64,000 nt of DNA from Microbotryum silenes-acaulis (Eukaryota > Basidiomycota > Microbotryomycetes > Microbotryales > Microbotryaceae): positions 1,798,001-1,862,000 of the forward strand of contig QPFY01000002.1 in assembly GCA_003665825.1 (NCBI GenBank), in the 5' to 3' direction. Shown here in pieces: positions 38,762 through 50,057 of this stretch. Position 1 is the first letter of the stretch, and every line of letters begins with the position of its first letter. The translations under genes and the position numbers were made by a program. The notes beneath the pieces were generated by a model, which had not been told where the DNA came from, did no database searches, and saw nothing but the letters and a program-made list of their open reading frames with translations.

Positions 38762-40589
38762 AGGAGCTAAAGCAAAGCTGTCCCAAGCCCGACTGTTCCG
38801 ATACAAAATCGATGGAGGGAACAGGGAAGAGTTTGCCACCTCATCACTGGCTCATCTGTCTCTGGCTCCTATGTCTACTTTCCCGAGCGAGCCGAAGCGC
38901 AGGACTTCCAATCTACCTGGACCTTTCTCATGTGCCTCCGGAATTCATTTCACGTGAATGCCGGCGACGATCGAGACTGTACGCACCGGCTCTACATGAC
39001 CCACTGTCGACCGACTCGAACCATCGAAATCACGGACCCATGATAAGAAGATAATCACGTGCCTGTAGAGGTCACTACTAATAAGGTCCCTGGTTGACGT
39101 GTGGCACGTACCCCTGAATCGTGGCAAAGGGAATGCGAAGCACCGGGCGGTGGCCGGGTTTAGTCGCACGCATCGAGCCTTTACAATGCTCCCGCCGATT
39201 CAATATCTCACTGCGCGAATACCTGCCTACCACTCGATAATTAGCGGATTCGGCATCGAGCACACTATGCTAATCTGCATTCGTACACCTTGAACGGCGC
39301 CTACCTACTGATGCCGATGTTCACAGCAAAGACAAGGTCAAAATTCGCCTTGCCAAAGATTAAGGAGTCAGAGATGTCCCAAATGTGGACTCGCGAAGTA
39401 AGTATCCAGATACCGGCTTACCTATCTACTGGTAAATGAGTAGGTAGGTTGTGGTAGGAACCTAGGTACCTTTAGAGGGGTAGATTCCTACCTGTCTAGG
39501 TACTGGAATTGCCCTGACTTCGAAATTCAAATCCGTGGTGCATGCGCATCTCGATACGTGCACTCAAAAACTACAAAACACGAAAAGGGTTCACGAGGGT
39601 GGCTCAATGTAGGAGTTGGATCTGGCTAGGCTAAACAAGGACAAGTCGCCTGCCACTTAGCACCGCCAGCGTAAGAGTTCCGAGGTGAAACCAATTCGCA
39701 AGCAACAGAAAAAGAAAAGGGGACCTTGTCGACCGAGGTGGAGATGGCTTAAAGACCGTGTGCAGCTGGAGGTTGACGCGTACACTAAAAGTAAGCTACC
39801 TGGTACCATAGGATCAGGGAACATGCTACTCACTGATGTTAAGGGTACCGTGAACCTCCTTTGATCCAAGCAGGTGAGATCGGTCCACTCGGTGACGCAG
39901 TGGAGGCTACTGTGTGGAGAGTGTAGGCGAGGATCGAATCGTCAGCCCCGTCTCGCCCGTCGTCAAGGGCCAGCGAGCACGATCGAACCATCGATCGATC
40001 AAGGGTCAAAGCAAAGACTCACGGGGTACGATCAAATGCAAGCGGTCTTGTGGACCAGGAACAACCTCAGTGAGATGCCGTAGGCGCCATTCAACACTCG
40101 TCGACGAGTGGATAGGCTGATGGCAAGCCGTGACGCAGTGAGAGACGGTAAGGTCGGAGGCAGTGGCGAGGTGGGAAGCGAGAGATCGCAGTGAGAGGGG
40201 AGAAGGGAGAGGTGGTGTGGGGTAAGATGATGGAGGTGGTGTGGTGAAAGATGGACGCGAGACGGGTAAACACGAGACGAGTCAGTCCGACCCTACGCCA
40301 CACGAACACGATCACAGCTAGGTGGTTACTCACACTTTTGACGGTGGGAGGGATCGAACGACAGACTCTACCACACCACAAAGGCCACCGTTTCGTATCC
40401 TCCTGAAAAGGGGGGCGATGTCGGCAAGATTAAGTGATGCGAGAAGTGCAGAGCGCGTCGACGAGGAGAAAGAAGGAGAAAGAGAGAGAGGCGACGAGCT
40501 CGAGGTGGTCGCCGACTTGGGTGCGGGGTGTGCGCTTGGCAGAATGAGTCATCTCATCGATATGACGCCACGCTGTGACTTCAAGCTTT

Positions 40590-40944
40590 CGATCTTCTCC
40601 ACCTCTGCCGAGCGCGGCCGAGAGCGGCCGAGAGCGCCGAAGATCTGAACGGACAGGCGACCGTGCACCCCACATCGAGGCCAACGATCCACCCCTCGGA
40701 AGACCGTCTTCCGAATACCTTGTCGATCAAGCTCGGTCAAGTCTCAGCAAGTAGGTTGAGCTCTAAGAATCACCCCGGAGTTGAGATCGCGGCGATCGAT
40801 ACAGCGGTTGTCGCTCCAGCAGCTTGGTCCGAGTTGGGACGACCCCGATTCGACCTCGATGGCCGCCGCCTTGACCAGACCAAGATTGAGAGCAGAATGA
40901 TAAATATGGGGTACAGGCTATTTTACGCTACAATTTGAAATATT
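40590..40944. repeat. Tandem duplication, copy A
   Basis: From CGATCTTCTCC through CGGACAGGCGACCGTGCACC to CAATTTGAAATATT, this unit is repeated immediately downstream (40946-41506) with scattered substitutions and small indels, judged by eye. Confidence 0.85.
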
Positions 40945-40945
40945 C

Positions 40946-41506
40946 CGATCTTCTCCACTGCCGAGCGCGGCCGAGAGCGCCGAAGATCTGAACGGACAGG
41001 GGACCGTGCACCCCACATCGAGGCCCACGATCCACCCCTCGGAAAGACCGAATACCTTGTCGATCAAGCTCGGTCAAGTCTCAGCAAGTAGGTTGAGCTC
41101 CAGGGATCACCCCAGAGTTGAAATCGCCGCGATCGATACAGCGGTTGTCCTCCAGCAGCTTGGTCCGAGTTGGGACGACCCCGAACTCCGAGTCCGCCGC
41201 GGAGCTGAGTTGCGGGGCCGGCTTCACGCGAGAGCTCCGACGCAGCAAGTCGAGGCTGTCATGCAAGTAGGGTGGCACCCAAATACAAAATTATATCGAA
41301 AGAAGAAAAGTTTTTTTTTACATGTACGTCGAACCATTGTTCATCAGAAAATTGGCGGATTCTCGCTGCCTAGATCGTGGACGCTCAAGCTCCCCACTGC
41401 GATCTTCCGAAAGGAGGCCGCCGCCTGGTCATTGACCAGACTAAGATTGAGAGCAAAAATAACGAATATGGGGTACAGGCTATTTTACGGTACAATTTGA
41501 GATATT
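40946..41506. repeat. Tandem duplication, copy B with about 200-bp insertion
   Basis: It matches copy A at both ends, but has roughly 200 extra bases in the middle (about 41183-41415), including a T-run near 41310. Copy A may have lost, or copy B gained, this segment. Confidence 0.8.
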
Positions 41507-41693
41507 ATGATGCATCTTCTCACACTACTCTGAGCTCGAACGACCTTTTGTTGGACCTGCCCCCGTTTGCTTTTCGGCTCGGAGCGAGCTAGCGGGCAGC
41601 GCAACGTTCTCGAACACCCTTGATTCTTCCTGCACCCTGCACCTTGTGCCTTGTGCCTTGCGCCTTGCACCTACACACCTCATACCTCCTCCG

Positions 41694-44407
41694 ATGACGG
41701 TCAAACACGGCCACGACTGCCTCGGTTACGCTTTAGAGGTCGTTCCAGACGCCCTTCTCTCTCGGGAGACGAACCTGAGCAGCGCGCTGGTTTCCCTCGT
41801 CGGCAAGATCGATGGCAAGTCACTTCCTCAGAGCCCCTTCGCAGCCCATAACTACTCCGGGACGCTTTGCCGATCAAACCCTAGCTGACCCTCTACGCCG
41901 TCCATCACTGTGTTCCACTCAGTCGCCATCATCGACGGCGCTACCGCGTTCGCACGTCAGCGCCAAGCCGCGACGGACCGGGCGCAACATAACGAGTCGA
42001 AGCGAGGCCGGCTGCTCCTCAATGCGATCATTCGACACCTCGAGGAGATCATTGCAGCAACGGCAAGGCGGATCCAAGTGGTCGTGGTATTTGATCATCC
42101 CATCCTCCGTCCCGAGCTCAAGCGGGACACCGTGCTCGATCGCCAAGATCGCCAGCAGCCGCAACAGCCTTCCGATAAGTCGACCCCTGTCACCCACCCC
42201 GTCCCCGTCATCACGAACGACACCCTCGCCGCGTGCGTTCACGGACGATCGAGCAAAGAATGGGAGGTCGCTTTTTGCCACGGTGACGAGCCAACCCGAG
42301 TCGCCACCTTTGAGGCTTGCTCGGACCAGCGGCCCACGAGGCCGATCCCCTCGTCTCGGCGTCGACCAAGTTTGGCCAGATCTGTGACGTAGCGCTCGAA
42401 TCCAACCGCGTCGTCCTCGTGAGCGCCGACAGCGACTTTTTCATGCTTCTCGGCGCCGACCAAGCCCGTTATCGGGGCGTGCTATCGGGCAAGGACCAAA
42501 ACATCAGCTTGGTAAACCTTGCCGTGCTCGACGCTCACCCCGCGGTGTGGAGTTCTCGTCAGCGATTCGTCGCGAGCCTCATCCTCGGGTGCGACTATTT
42601 CAGGGGCATCAAAGGGATCGGGCCAGCAGGACTTCGAGATTTGCCTGGGCAATGGTTGGACGCGGCGACGTGGCAGAGTGGCTGGGAGCGCGCCGTAGAT
42701 GCGCTGCAGCTGGTCCAGAGGAACGTCGACTCGGAGGCGGCGCCGACGGCTGATCGACTCGAGGACATCAAGTCGCTCTGCGCCAAGATCGATCCCATCC
42801 AAGACCTGATGCATCGCTACAAGGACGAGACGTTCGCAAAAGCGACCGAGGCGTCCATCACCACACTCGCAAAGGGGACCAGGGTGCGGTTCGAAGGCAC
42901 CCCACACAGAGATCCTTCAAAAGTCCCCAACACGGCCTACCCGCCGATCCAACGCAACCCTCCCCTCATCCAGCTCCCCGGGGTCTCCTCTGTCAGACCT
43001 TTGCCTCCCCTTCCGCCCCTCTCGAGCATCCAAGACCTCAATCTCCGACGCCGTCTCGCCAAGGCTCGTCGACTTCAGGCCGAGCAGCCGGCCCGCATGG
43101 CGTCTACGCGGAAGCTCGCCGTTCAAGGTACCGTCAAAGCGCCGGATTACCACCTCGTCGAGCCCGAATTCAGGGACAGCCAAGTAGATCGTCAGCACAA
43201 ATCCAAGAGCGCCGAGCCAAAAAAAAAGGCAGAAGGCGACCACCGCCGCCGAAGTACTGGCGCTGTTCTCGAAGCAATCGGACTCGGGCAGCAGCGGCGG
43301 CGATGGCGGCAGCGGCAAGACCCCTGGCCGTACAATCTACCGCATGTCGACGGTGACGGGTACGCTTGAGCAAATGGTGAGGGAACCAACGATGCCAGGC
43401 GAGTTGAAGCAACCATCCACGGTATCTTCTCCGTCGAGTCTCCGACCCGCCTCGGAGATGCTGGCAGTGGCCACGACTCTGATGACTCCGCCAACCCCGG
43501 CCCACCGCCCAAGGTCCGCAAGCACACGGCCACCTCGACCCAAGCCAGCGAGCAAACCCTGTTCAAGCCCAACTCAGGTCCAGTAGCGCGTTACTTGACG
43601 GGCAAGGGTCCGTTTGTCGTCCTGCAACTTTTCGACCTCGAGCTGTTTAGTCATTATCGCGTCCCCCACGCCGGCCAATGGCAAACGAATGGCCACGTGG
43701 TCAACGTTCTCACGTTCTGCGTCGCGGAAGCGGTCCACGGGCCCCACTCGTCGTCCGAACCAGACGCGGCGAACCCTCCTCAGCAGACAGTCTACGAAAC
43801 GTTCGACCTCGTGACCGACCACTACGCGAAGTGGTACTCACCAGCGAACGTCGGCCTTGTCTTCCCCAAGCTCATTCTCGCTCTGCGTCATATCCCTCAC
43901 GTCCCCAAGACCATCGCGAATCCAAACGGGGGGGCGGGGGGACCGAGGAAAATTCGGTGCGATGGGTGTCGAAGGATGCGGTCAAGGCCTCGCTCAGGCT
44001 TCCGGGAGGAATGCCAATGCTGCAGAGGGTCGAGAGCGCAAGGGAAGAGTGCAGGCCATCTTCCCAAAAGCGACTGGGAACGTAGGTCCTACTAAGCAAT
44101 CCTCCGCTGACCGCGGCCCGCCGCCGGAGGCGCATCGTTCGTTTGTATCTCTGAATTTGCTGACCTCAGGTGGTCACTCACTCCACCGCACTTCACGCCG
44201 ACGGGCTAGTCGTGGGACGACTACGTCGACTTTCCACCCATTTTGACCTGCGTCCCCGGGTTCGAGGACTTGGCGAGACAGCTCGAGACCGCCGTCAATC
44301 GCTCTGTCGTCACCGTCGACACGGACACGTTCTCGGACCTGCTACGTCATTTGTGGTGGCCCGGCGCGCCTCGTGCCGCCAGCGAGAAGATCGCCAAGCA
44401 GGGATGA
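41694..44407 (+). CDS. XPG/FEN1-family nuclease-like protein, 3' splicing unresolved
   Basis: The product has the core of the XPG/FEN1 structure-specific nuclease fold but is not RAD2, FEN1, EXO1 or GEN1 by any long match. Confident exons: 41694-41814, 41923-42282 and 42330-43183. Acidic active-site motifs are present: VAIIDGATAF, HEADPLV, LVSADSDFFMLL and LILGCDYFRGIKGIGPAG (helix-hairpin-helix). The first intron uses a GCAAGT donor, and the second is only 47 nt (42283-42329). After 43183 the frame changes at least twice. Segments with plausible coding sense are 43233-43340, 43400-43900 (GKGPFVVLQLFDLELFSHYR) and the last exon after a TAG near 44209, ending SDLLRHLWWPGAP...AKQG at 44407. The C-terminal region is unrecognised. 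Frameshift or decay is possible. Confidence 0.65.
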
Positions 44408-44979
44408 CATCGCTCGTTCGCTGGTTCCTCCTCGGAATTCGGAAAAGAAGCCACTGGTGAGTGGTCTGCCTAGGTAGGTATGCTTAGGAATACGATGATG
44501 ACGTATGGGGGCGCTTTTCGAAGCGCGCGGCGAGATCGCTCGCGAGTCGACGGCTCCCGTTCGCGAAGCAGAAATGACGAAGTCGAATTCTTCGGGAGCT
44601 CCTTGAACCTCTCGTGGCCGCGGCAGACCTCCGTCCCACCGATGCACAACTCGAGTAGAACCTTGACGTTCCGACTTTCCTCTGGAGCTTCTTCCCTTTC
44701 CTTCCTCCACATCACATCACAACATCCAACAAACCATACTGATTCTTGAGGCCTCCATCTCCCGTGCCGTAAGTTGTCTGTTTCGCTTCACCGGCTCGGA
44801 CGGGGACGAGGTCTCGCTCGGAGCGCCCCCCGTCCCGTGATCTCGTGACCTCGCTAGGCCTCGCTTCATGGGAACGGTCCTCATGTTCTTCGCCACTCGA
44901 TGACTCACCCCATTTTGAACTCGATTCTCCAAAGTCTCCAAATCCTCAACACCTCTTTGACCAACGTACAACATCAAAC
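44408..44979. other. Intergenic region, no gene seen
   Basis: Short frames on both strands have no recognisable domain. It is presumed to hold the terminator of the nuclease-like gene and the promoter of the next. Confidence 0.5.
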
Positions 44980-45339
44980 ATGGGTGTCGTCTGCTCCGCC
45001 ATCGCTGTACGTCTAGCCTCTCCCCTAACCGAGCTCCGTGCTGCCCATACTTGGAGGGTACTGTCACCGCTCAGCATGCCCTGTATCGATGACTACCCCT
45101 CACAAGTACACTCACTGACCGTTTCCTTCGTATACCCTCCCGACCTCTCTTCCTACAATCAGAACATCTTCTCCGCCATCGGTCGAGGGATCTCCGGCTT
45201 CTTTGGCCTGATCGCTTCCGTCCTCTCCTCGATCGTCAACGCCATCGCGGGTGCCTTCGCAGGCCTTTTCAGCTGCCTGGGTCGATGCTTCTCCTGCGGT
45301 ACCCATGGTGGAGGAGGAAGGCGTCGTGCTAGGGTTTAG
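44980..45339 (+). CDS. Small hydrophobic Cys-tipped protein, unknown function
   Basis: This is a 67-aa protein in two exons, 44980-45006 and 45163-45339. It starts MGVVCSAIA, then has repeated Ile/Ala/Gly/Phe segments (IFSAIGRGISGFFGLIASVL, SSIVNAIAGAFAGLFSCLG) and ends RCFSCGTHGGGGRRRARV. A Gly-2 and a Cys-5 could be lipidated, which would place it on a membrane; this is inference. Small proteins of this design (MG..CS.. start, amphipathic repeats, terminal Cys) occur widely in fungi without an assigned function. The start ATG is well placed and the acceptor (AATCAG) is good. Confidence 0.7.
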   Translation: MGVVCSAIAVRLASPLTELRAAHTWRVLSPLSMPCIDDYPSQVHSLTVSFVYPPDLSSYNQNIFSAIGRGISGFFGLIASVLSSIVNAIAGAFAGLFSCLGRCFSCGTHGGGGRRRARV

Positions 45340-45868
45340 AGAGCATCCGTCTTCGTCGTCGGGAAGCGGTCAAAGGGTGTATGAGTGGGATGTCGGCGAG
45401 CTTAATGCGACTGGAAGATATACGATGAATGGGGCGGTGTATTTTTCCGTTTCGTCTTACAAAAGTGTACATATGCAATTTCCTAATCGAATCAAGTTTC
45501 CAGTTTTGGTCAGTTTCCGGTTGAGCAACTCCATGAGTTGGTTCACGCTTTTGAGTTTTTCGATGAGCAACAACGTGAAGCTATACTTTGAGTAAAGCGG
45601 ATAGGGATCATTCGGGCGTTCAACGAGCTTACCTAAACACAAGAATGTGATGAATAGTGCTCATCACGAGACGGATTGCCGAAAAAGATTTTGGTCGCTG
45701 AGCTCGGACCCTTGATCCCCCTGTCTCTCTGCCTCCTCTCCTCTCGAGCGCTTCGCAGCTCGGCCCCTTCAAACCGAGAGCGAGCCCTCGCCCCTTCGAT
45801 CCGAAGGGTGGCCAGCCAGAGCGTATTCGAGGGAGGAAGATCTATCTCTTCTGCTTGCACTCGGGGTG
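45340..45868. other. Intergenic region, no gene seen
   Basis: There is no coding signal. It is AT-richer than its surroundings between about 45410 and 45650, as expected for a 3' untranslated region. The SWT1 promoter must lie in its right half. Confidence 0.55.
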
Positions 45869-47766
45869 ATGGCCCCCTATGCCGCGACGTATGTTCCCCC
45901 TCCGGACTCGGCGTCGAACCCGAACGAACCGCCGGTGATCATCACCATGTCATTGGGGTCGCACGACCACGAGATCCAGATGATGGATATCGATGATGAT
46001 ACGGAGGAGGAGAGGGTCGTTAGATCCGCTCTGGAGGACGTGAGGAAGCGGCTTGGCGAGATGGATGACGTGCAGCTCATCACTCCCGTGAGGCAGCAAC
46101 AGCAGGTGGTGGGGTCGATGTCGCTGGGAGGGAGTGAGGATGGGAAGGTCGTTGTGCTGGGTTAGTAGTGATACAAGGCTTGAACTGGCTGAGGGAGGCA
46201 TAACTCCGCTAACGCTCTCAGACCCCCACATGCATGTCGACCTGCCCAGACACAAATGTCCTTCTTCGACATCTGACCTTGCTACGCCAGCTGGTCGAAA
46301 TGGTCGTGGCCGTACAACCCTCATCAACTTCAACACCGGTGTTGTTGATCCCTTCGATCGTGCTACGGGAACTCGACGGGCTCAAGACCCAACAACGGAG
46401 CACCTCGGACGGTCGCGACCTCGACAACCTCGCACGAACAGCGACGACCTTCATTCTCGAAAGAATTGAGGCTCAAGCAAACCAAATTAGACCTACCATA
46501 CGGATCCAAACACCTCGGGAAACTCTACGCGATCCCAAGATGCCTCACCAGAGACAAGACGTCGGCTCGAACGATGACCTGGTGCTCGACGCGGCCGAAT
46601 ATCACAAGAACCGGGCCGTGCTCTTGACGGAGGACAAGATCCTCCTCGTCAAGGCGCACTCGTCCAACGTGGCCGCCTTTTCGATCGATCGGACGAAAGC
46701 GACGACCGCTCGTGCACTGTTGGCCTTGTTCGAGCCGCGGTTGGCTGAACGTGCACCCGAGCCCGTCGTTCGAGCGGCATCCCCTCCACCTTCGTCGCCA
46801 TACAAGAAACGAAGCTCGAAATTGACCACACCTCTGAGTCCAGGATCGGCACGCAAGATCGATCCTATTCCTCTGTCGATGCCATCAATGCCGCCGCAAG
46901 ACTCGATGGAACTCGAATCGGCCTTCCCCCCACCCCCAAGAGAACGCCCCTCCTACCCACCTCCTCCACGCCCCGTAAGCACCGCTTCCGACGTCTTCTA
47001 CAACGCCTGCGACATCCTCGCCCACCTCTTGGCTTTTGACATCTATTGGCACGTCTATGATCACTGGATGATGAAGAGACCCAAGGAAGAACCTGTCATA
47101 CTGGAGGAGTTGGGCGATTGGAGGTATTGGGATGGGGCGGAGTGCGTGGAGGTGCTCCAGAGGTGGTGGGAGGAGGGGGACTTGAAAGGGGTGTGTTTGA
47201 AAGGGATTGTGATGGAGATGGGGAAGGAGAAAGAGAAGGTACCAATTGTCGTTGAACAGGTGCAGCCTCCACTTGTACAACCGTCGATATCGAATTGGAA
47301 TCAGTCGAATGGCACGCGGAACCTCGACTCGTCACGATGGGCAGCGGAAACGACTTCTACGAAAGCGTCGACAGGCCGATCGGTGAACTCGGCCCCTTCA
47401 GGATCCAATACAACGCCACTTGGACCTCGCACCACATCAGCAACCCCTATACCCAAAGCGGCAACCAATATCCAATCGACCAAACCGAACCGCCCAAAGA
47501 TCACCACGACACCTCTTCAGAAACTGCAAACCTTTCATCAAGCCTTGGCGCGCTTCCTCCCCGGTGGTCATACCTCCCTAAGAGCCGATCCAGATGCAGT
47601 CAACACATGGCCGGAATGGAGATGGGAGCTTCTATGCGAGGGCATGGAGGAAGTGTTGGCGATCATTTTAGGGGCATTATTGGGTGATGTGAGGGAGGAA
47701 GTGAGAGGGGAGGTGTTGAGGTGGACAGCGGATTTGAAGAAGATTGGATTGGATGTAAGGATATGA
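45869..47766 (+). CDS. SWT1: SWT1-like PIN-domain endoribonuclease
   Basis: SWT1 is a PIN-domain RNase that cleaves improperly assembled mRNPs at the nuclear pore. Exons: 45869-46160 and 46250-47766 (602 aa). The splice joins GKVVVL to DTNVLLRHLTLLRQLVE, restoring the first PIN aspartate exactly at the junction. Other acidic positions are in LIPSIVLRELDGLK and NDDLVLDAAEY, followed by VLLTEDKILLVKAHSSNV, the normal order of the fold. The middle is a Pro/Ser-rich linker. The C-terminal half has a helical region (FYNACDILAHLLAFDIYWHVY, WELLCEGMEEVLAIILGALL) like the SWT1 C-terminal domain. It is convergent with DPH1, with only 61 bp between stops. Confidence 0.85.
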
Positions 47767-47827
47767 ACTTGAAAGTACACGCATGGATTTGCATTGTCAA
47801 AAGCACTATTGTGACCGCCTACCAAAC

Positions 47828-49701
47828 TCAAGTACACAAGGGAACGACCACAGGTCTCTTGCTCCTGGGCACGGGTCGCCCTTTCTCCCCACCCGCTCGT
47901 TTGATCCCCATTCCATGCCTAGGCGTCCATTCACCCATACTTTGATCAGCATAAAAGTCCATTGGGTAATTATCGACATGTTGCGCTTCTGACGCTATCG
48001 CTCGTCCTTCTTCGACGGCGGGTAACCCGATCCCACTCCATCCTTTGGCGCCTGTAACGTTCAGAGCGAGGGACGCTTCGTAAGGTGAGAGGAGGGGTCG
48101 AGGGAATGCGTAGCCCCAGTCGATTGAAAGACGTGGACACGAGGTTTGAACGAAGGTCGAGATCCCACGGAACAAGGACAGCTTTGCGGGTGAAAGTTCC
48201 GATACAAGCATGGGGATGAAAGACGTCGAGGTGGCTGGTCTGGAGGTCTTGAGGTCGGACTCGGATTGAGGCTTTGCAGATGGTGCTAGGTGTTTAGTCA
48301 CGGATCTCAAGACCCTCAAATTGCCCTGTCGGCCCAAAGTCCCCAGAACGACGGCCCAAACACCCGAATCGTCGTTGTTCGAGGACTTGACCGAACTCGA
48401 CTTGAGACTTTCCCTCGCCTGGTGGATCGCGTCTGCGCGCACGCGCTTCATTTCGTCGTGGTCGTACAACTCGCGCGTCAATCGTTTGGTGTAGGGGTCA
48501 TAACGGAAGGCGGGGACCAGGGGGTTCGCGATCATGATGGATTCGAGGTGGAATCGACCATCGCCGATGTAACTGTGGTGGGGAGTAGGACGAGAACGAT
48601 TAGACACCTTGAATCCGTGTCGGTGACGACTCTGTACTCACATCAGCGCCTCGACATCCTTGGACAGCCTCGGAGCAGTGCAGCCCAAGATTTCTCCCGG
48701 ACTGAGGGGTTTGACTTGAGGCACAACGACGTCGAATTTGGCTCGTTGTCTATTGACAATCGGTGCGTCTGGTGTTGAAAAAACGTTTCCACTCGTTCGT
48801 GGTGCCTCGATAGCGAGCCGTTCGACGGGTTGTTGCTCCTCAGGGAGATCCTTCTCCAGATCGGCTTTGAGCCCCTGGACAGCCGCGACGAATTGGATCG
48901 TTCCCACGACGGCAAGCTTGGTCCTCTTTCCTTCCCCTTCCAAGGTAGGCGTCACAGCCGAACGTTCCGATTGGGTGCTTTCGACTTCGATCTCCAATTC
49001 AGGCCCTTTGCCTTTCGAAGAACGTGTGATCGCGGAGAGTGCCGAGGAGGAGCTCGGCGTCGGAATGCACTGGGGGAAGTTGTGGCGGATCGAAGCCGCG
49101 AGATGGGGTCGGTCGACCGAGATCTCGACAAAGACGTAGAGTGTCTTGATCGTCGTCGTATCGACGGGGACTGTGGGAGGTCAACCAACGTGGGCATGAG
49201 CTTCCCGATCAATTTGGCCGAGCAGGAAAGCCAAGCCAGCGTACCGAGGCACGAATGACCATAATGGACCATCATATCACACCCCAAGGCGCGCGCGGTA
49301 TAATCATCAATACAACACGCGCCATAAGTGACATCCCCCATGATCACACATTCGACCCCGTCACTGAAACGCTCAATGATATCGACGATCGCACAGGCGA
49401 ACATGAGCAGACCTTCGGGCATTTGCAATGCTACGCGCGTCACATTGTTGCGTTTAATCTGCGCGATCGTTTTGGAGATCTCAAAGTTGTAGTTCCCGGG
49501 CAGGAGATGGCCGATGGCTGCGGCGAGGAGCGGGTCGACGACGGGTGAAACTGAGATGGGCGCTGCGAAGGACGTCGATGAGCTCGAGCTTGGCCGGGCG
49601 GTTGATGAGGACGGTGCGCCATTGGCTCCAGATGAGGAGATACCGGAGCGACCTACGAATCGCTTTCGGTGAGCTTTGGCGGGTGCAGCTGGGTCGGCCA
49701 T
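47828..49701 (-). CDS. DPH1: Diphthamide synthase subunit DPH1
   Basis: DPH1 with DPH2 transfers the 3-amino-3-carboxypropyl group from S-adenosylmethionine to the histidine of elongation factor 2, using a [4Fe-4S] cluster. Exons on the minus strand: 49245-49701, 48642-49170 and 47828-48572 (576 aa, longer than yeast because of linkers). Motifs: [45 protein letters not shown] (first cluster Cys), [19 protein letters not shown] (second), [17 protein letters not shown], and [14 protein letters not shown] (third). A charged insert rich in Glu/Thr/Ser sits before [14 protein letters not shown]. All junctions keep frame. Confidence 0.93.
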
Positions 49702-50057
49702 GGCGATGGATCACTGTCAGATGAACGGGGAGAGCGGGAACCCGAGACGGGCTACAATGCGCACGGTCCCCTCAAGTTCCACGATGGGCCCGAGCTGGCC
49801 CTCCGACGATAGGGAAGGTAATGGTCTCAACACAGCTACTTTCGCGTGTTACATGTCGTGAAGCGTCTCGTCATATCTACGGACCGGAGCTACTCGAAAA
49901 CAGACCAAGTGCTGGAATTTCGGACTCACTATGAGGGGACTTTTCATTATGCAAGGGGTACTATTAAGAAAGAGCTTCACAACAAGCGAAGCAAGAGGAG
50001 AGACTGCAACTACAAAGCTCTAGAGTAATATGGTATCAGATATCCCCACGAACAAGA
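49702..50057. other. Intergenic region, no gene seen
   Basis: It lies between the DPH1 start and the stop of the next minus-strand gene. No recognisable frame is present. The right half is AT-richer and likely a 3' untranslated region. Confidence 0.55.

Larger units (their letters stand above)
38454..41693. other. Gene-poor region of 3.2 kb
   Basis: No protein family was recognised on either strand. It contains a G26 tract (38736-38761), a cluster of TAGGTA/TACCTA-like motifs (39418-39506), and a tandem duplication (40590-41506). Several frames of 70-165 codons over the duplication lack domains and lack ATG starts. The last 180 bp hold short CTTGTGCCTTGCGCC-like repeats just before the next gene. 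Confidence 0.55.

Noticed and set aside
40330..40385. tRNA-like sequence on the minus strand with a GTTCGATCC box B
   Set aside because: The box A-like and box B-like parts are too close to fit an anticodon arm, and no 7-bp acceptor stem pairs at the right spacing.
42316..42345. A one-base deletion (pseudogene) explanation for the frame change in the XPG-like gene
   Set aside because: A 47-nt intron (42283-42329) restores the frame and gives a better spacing to HEADPLV, so a lesion is not needed, though it is not excluded.
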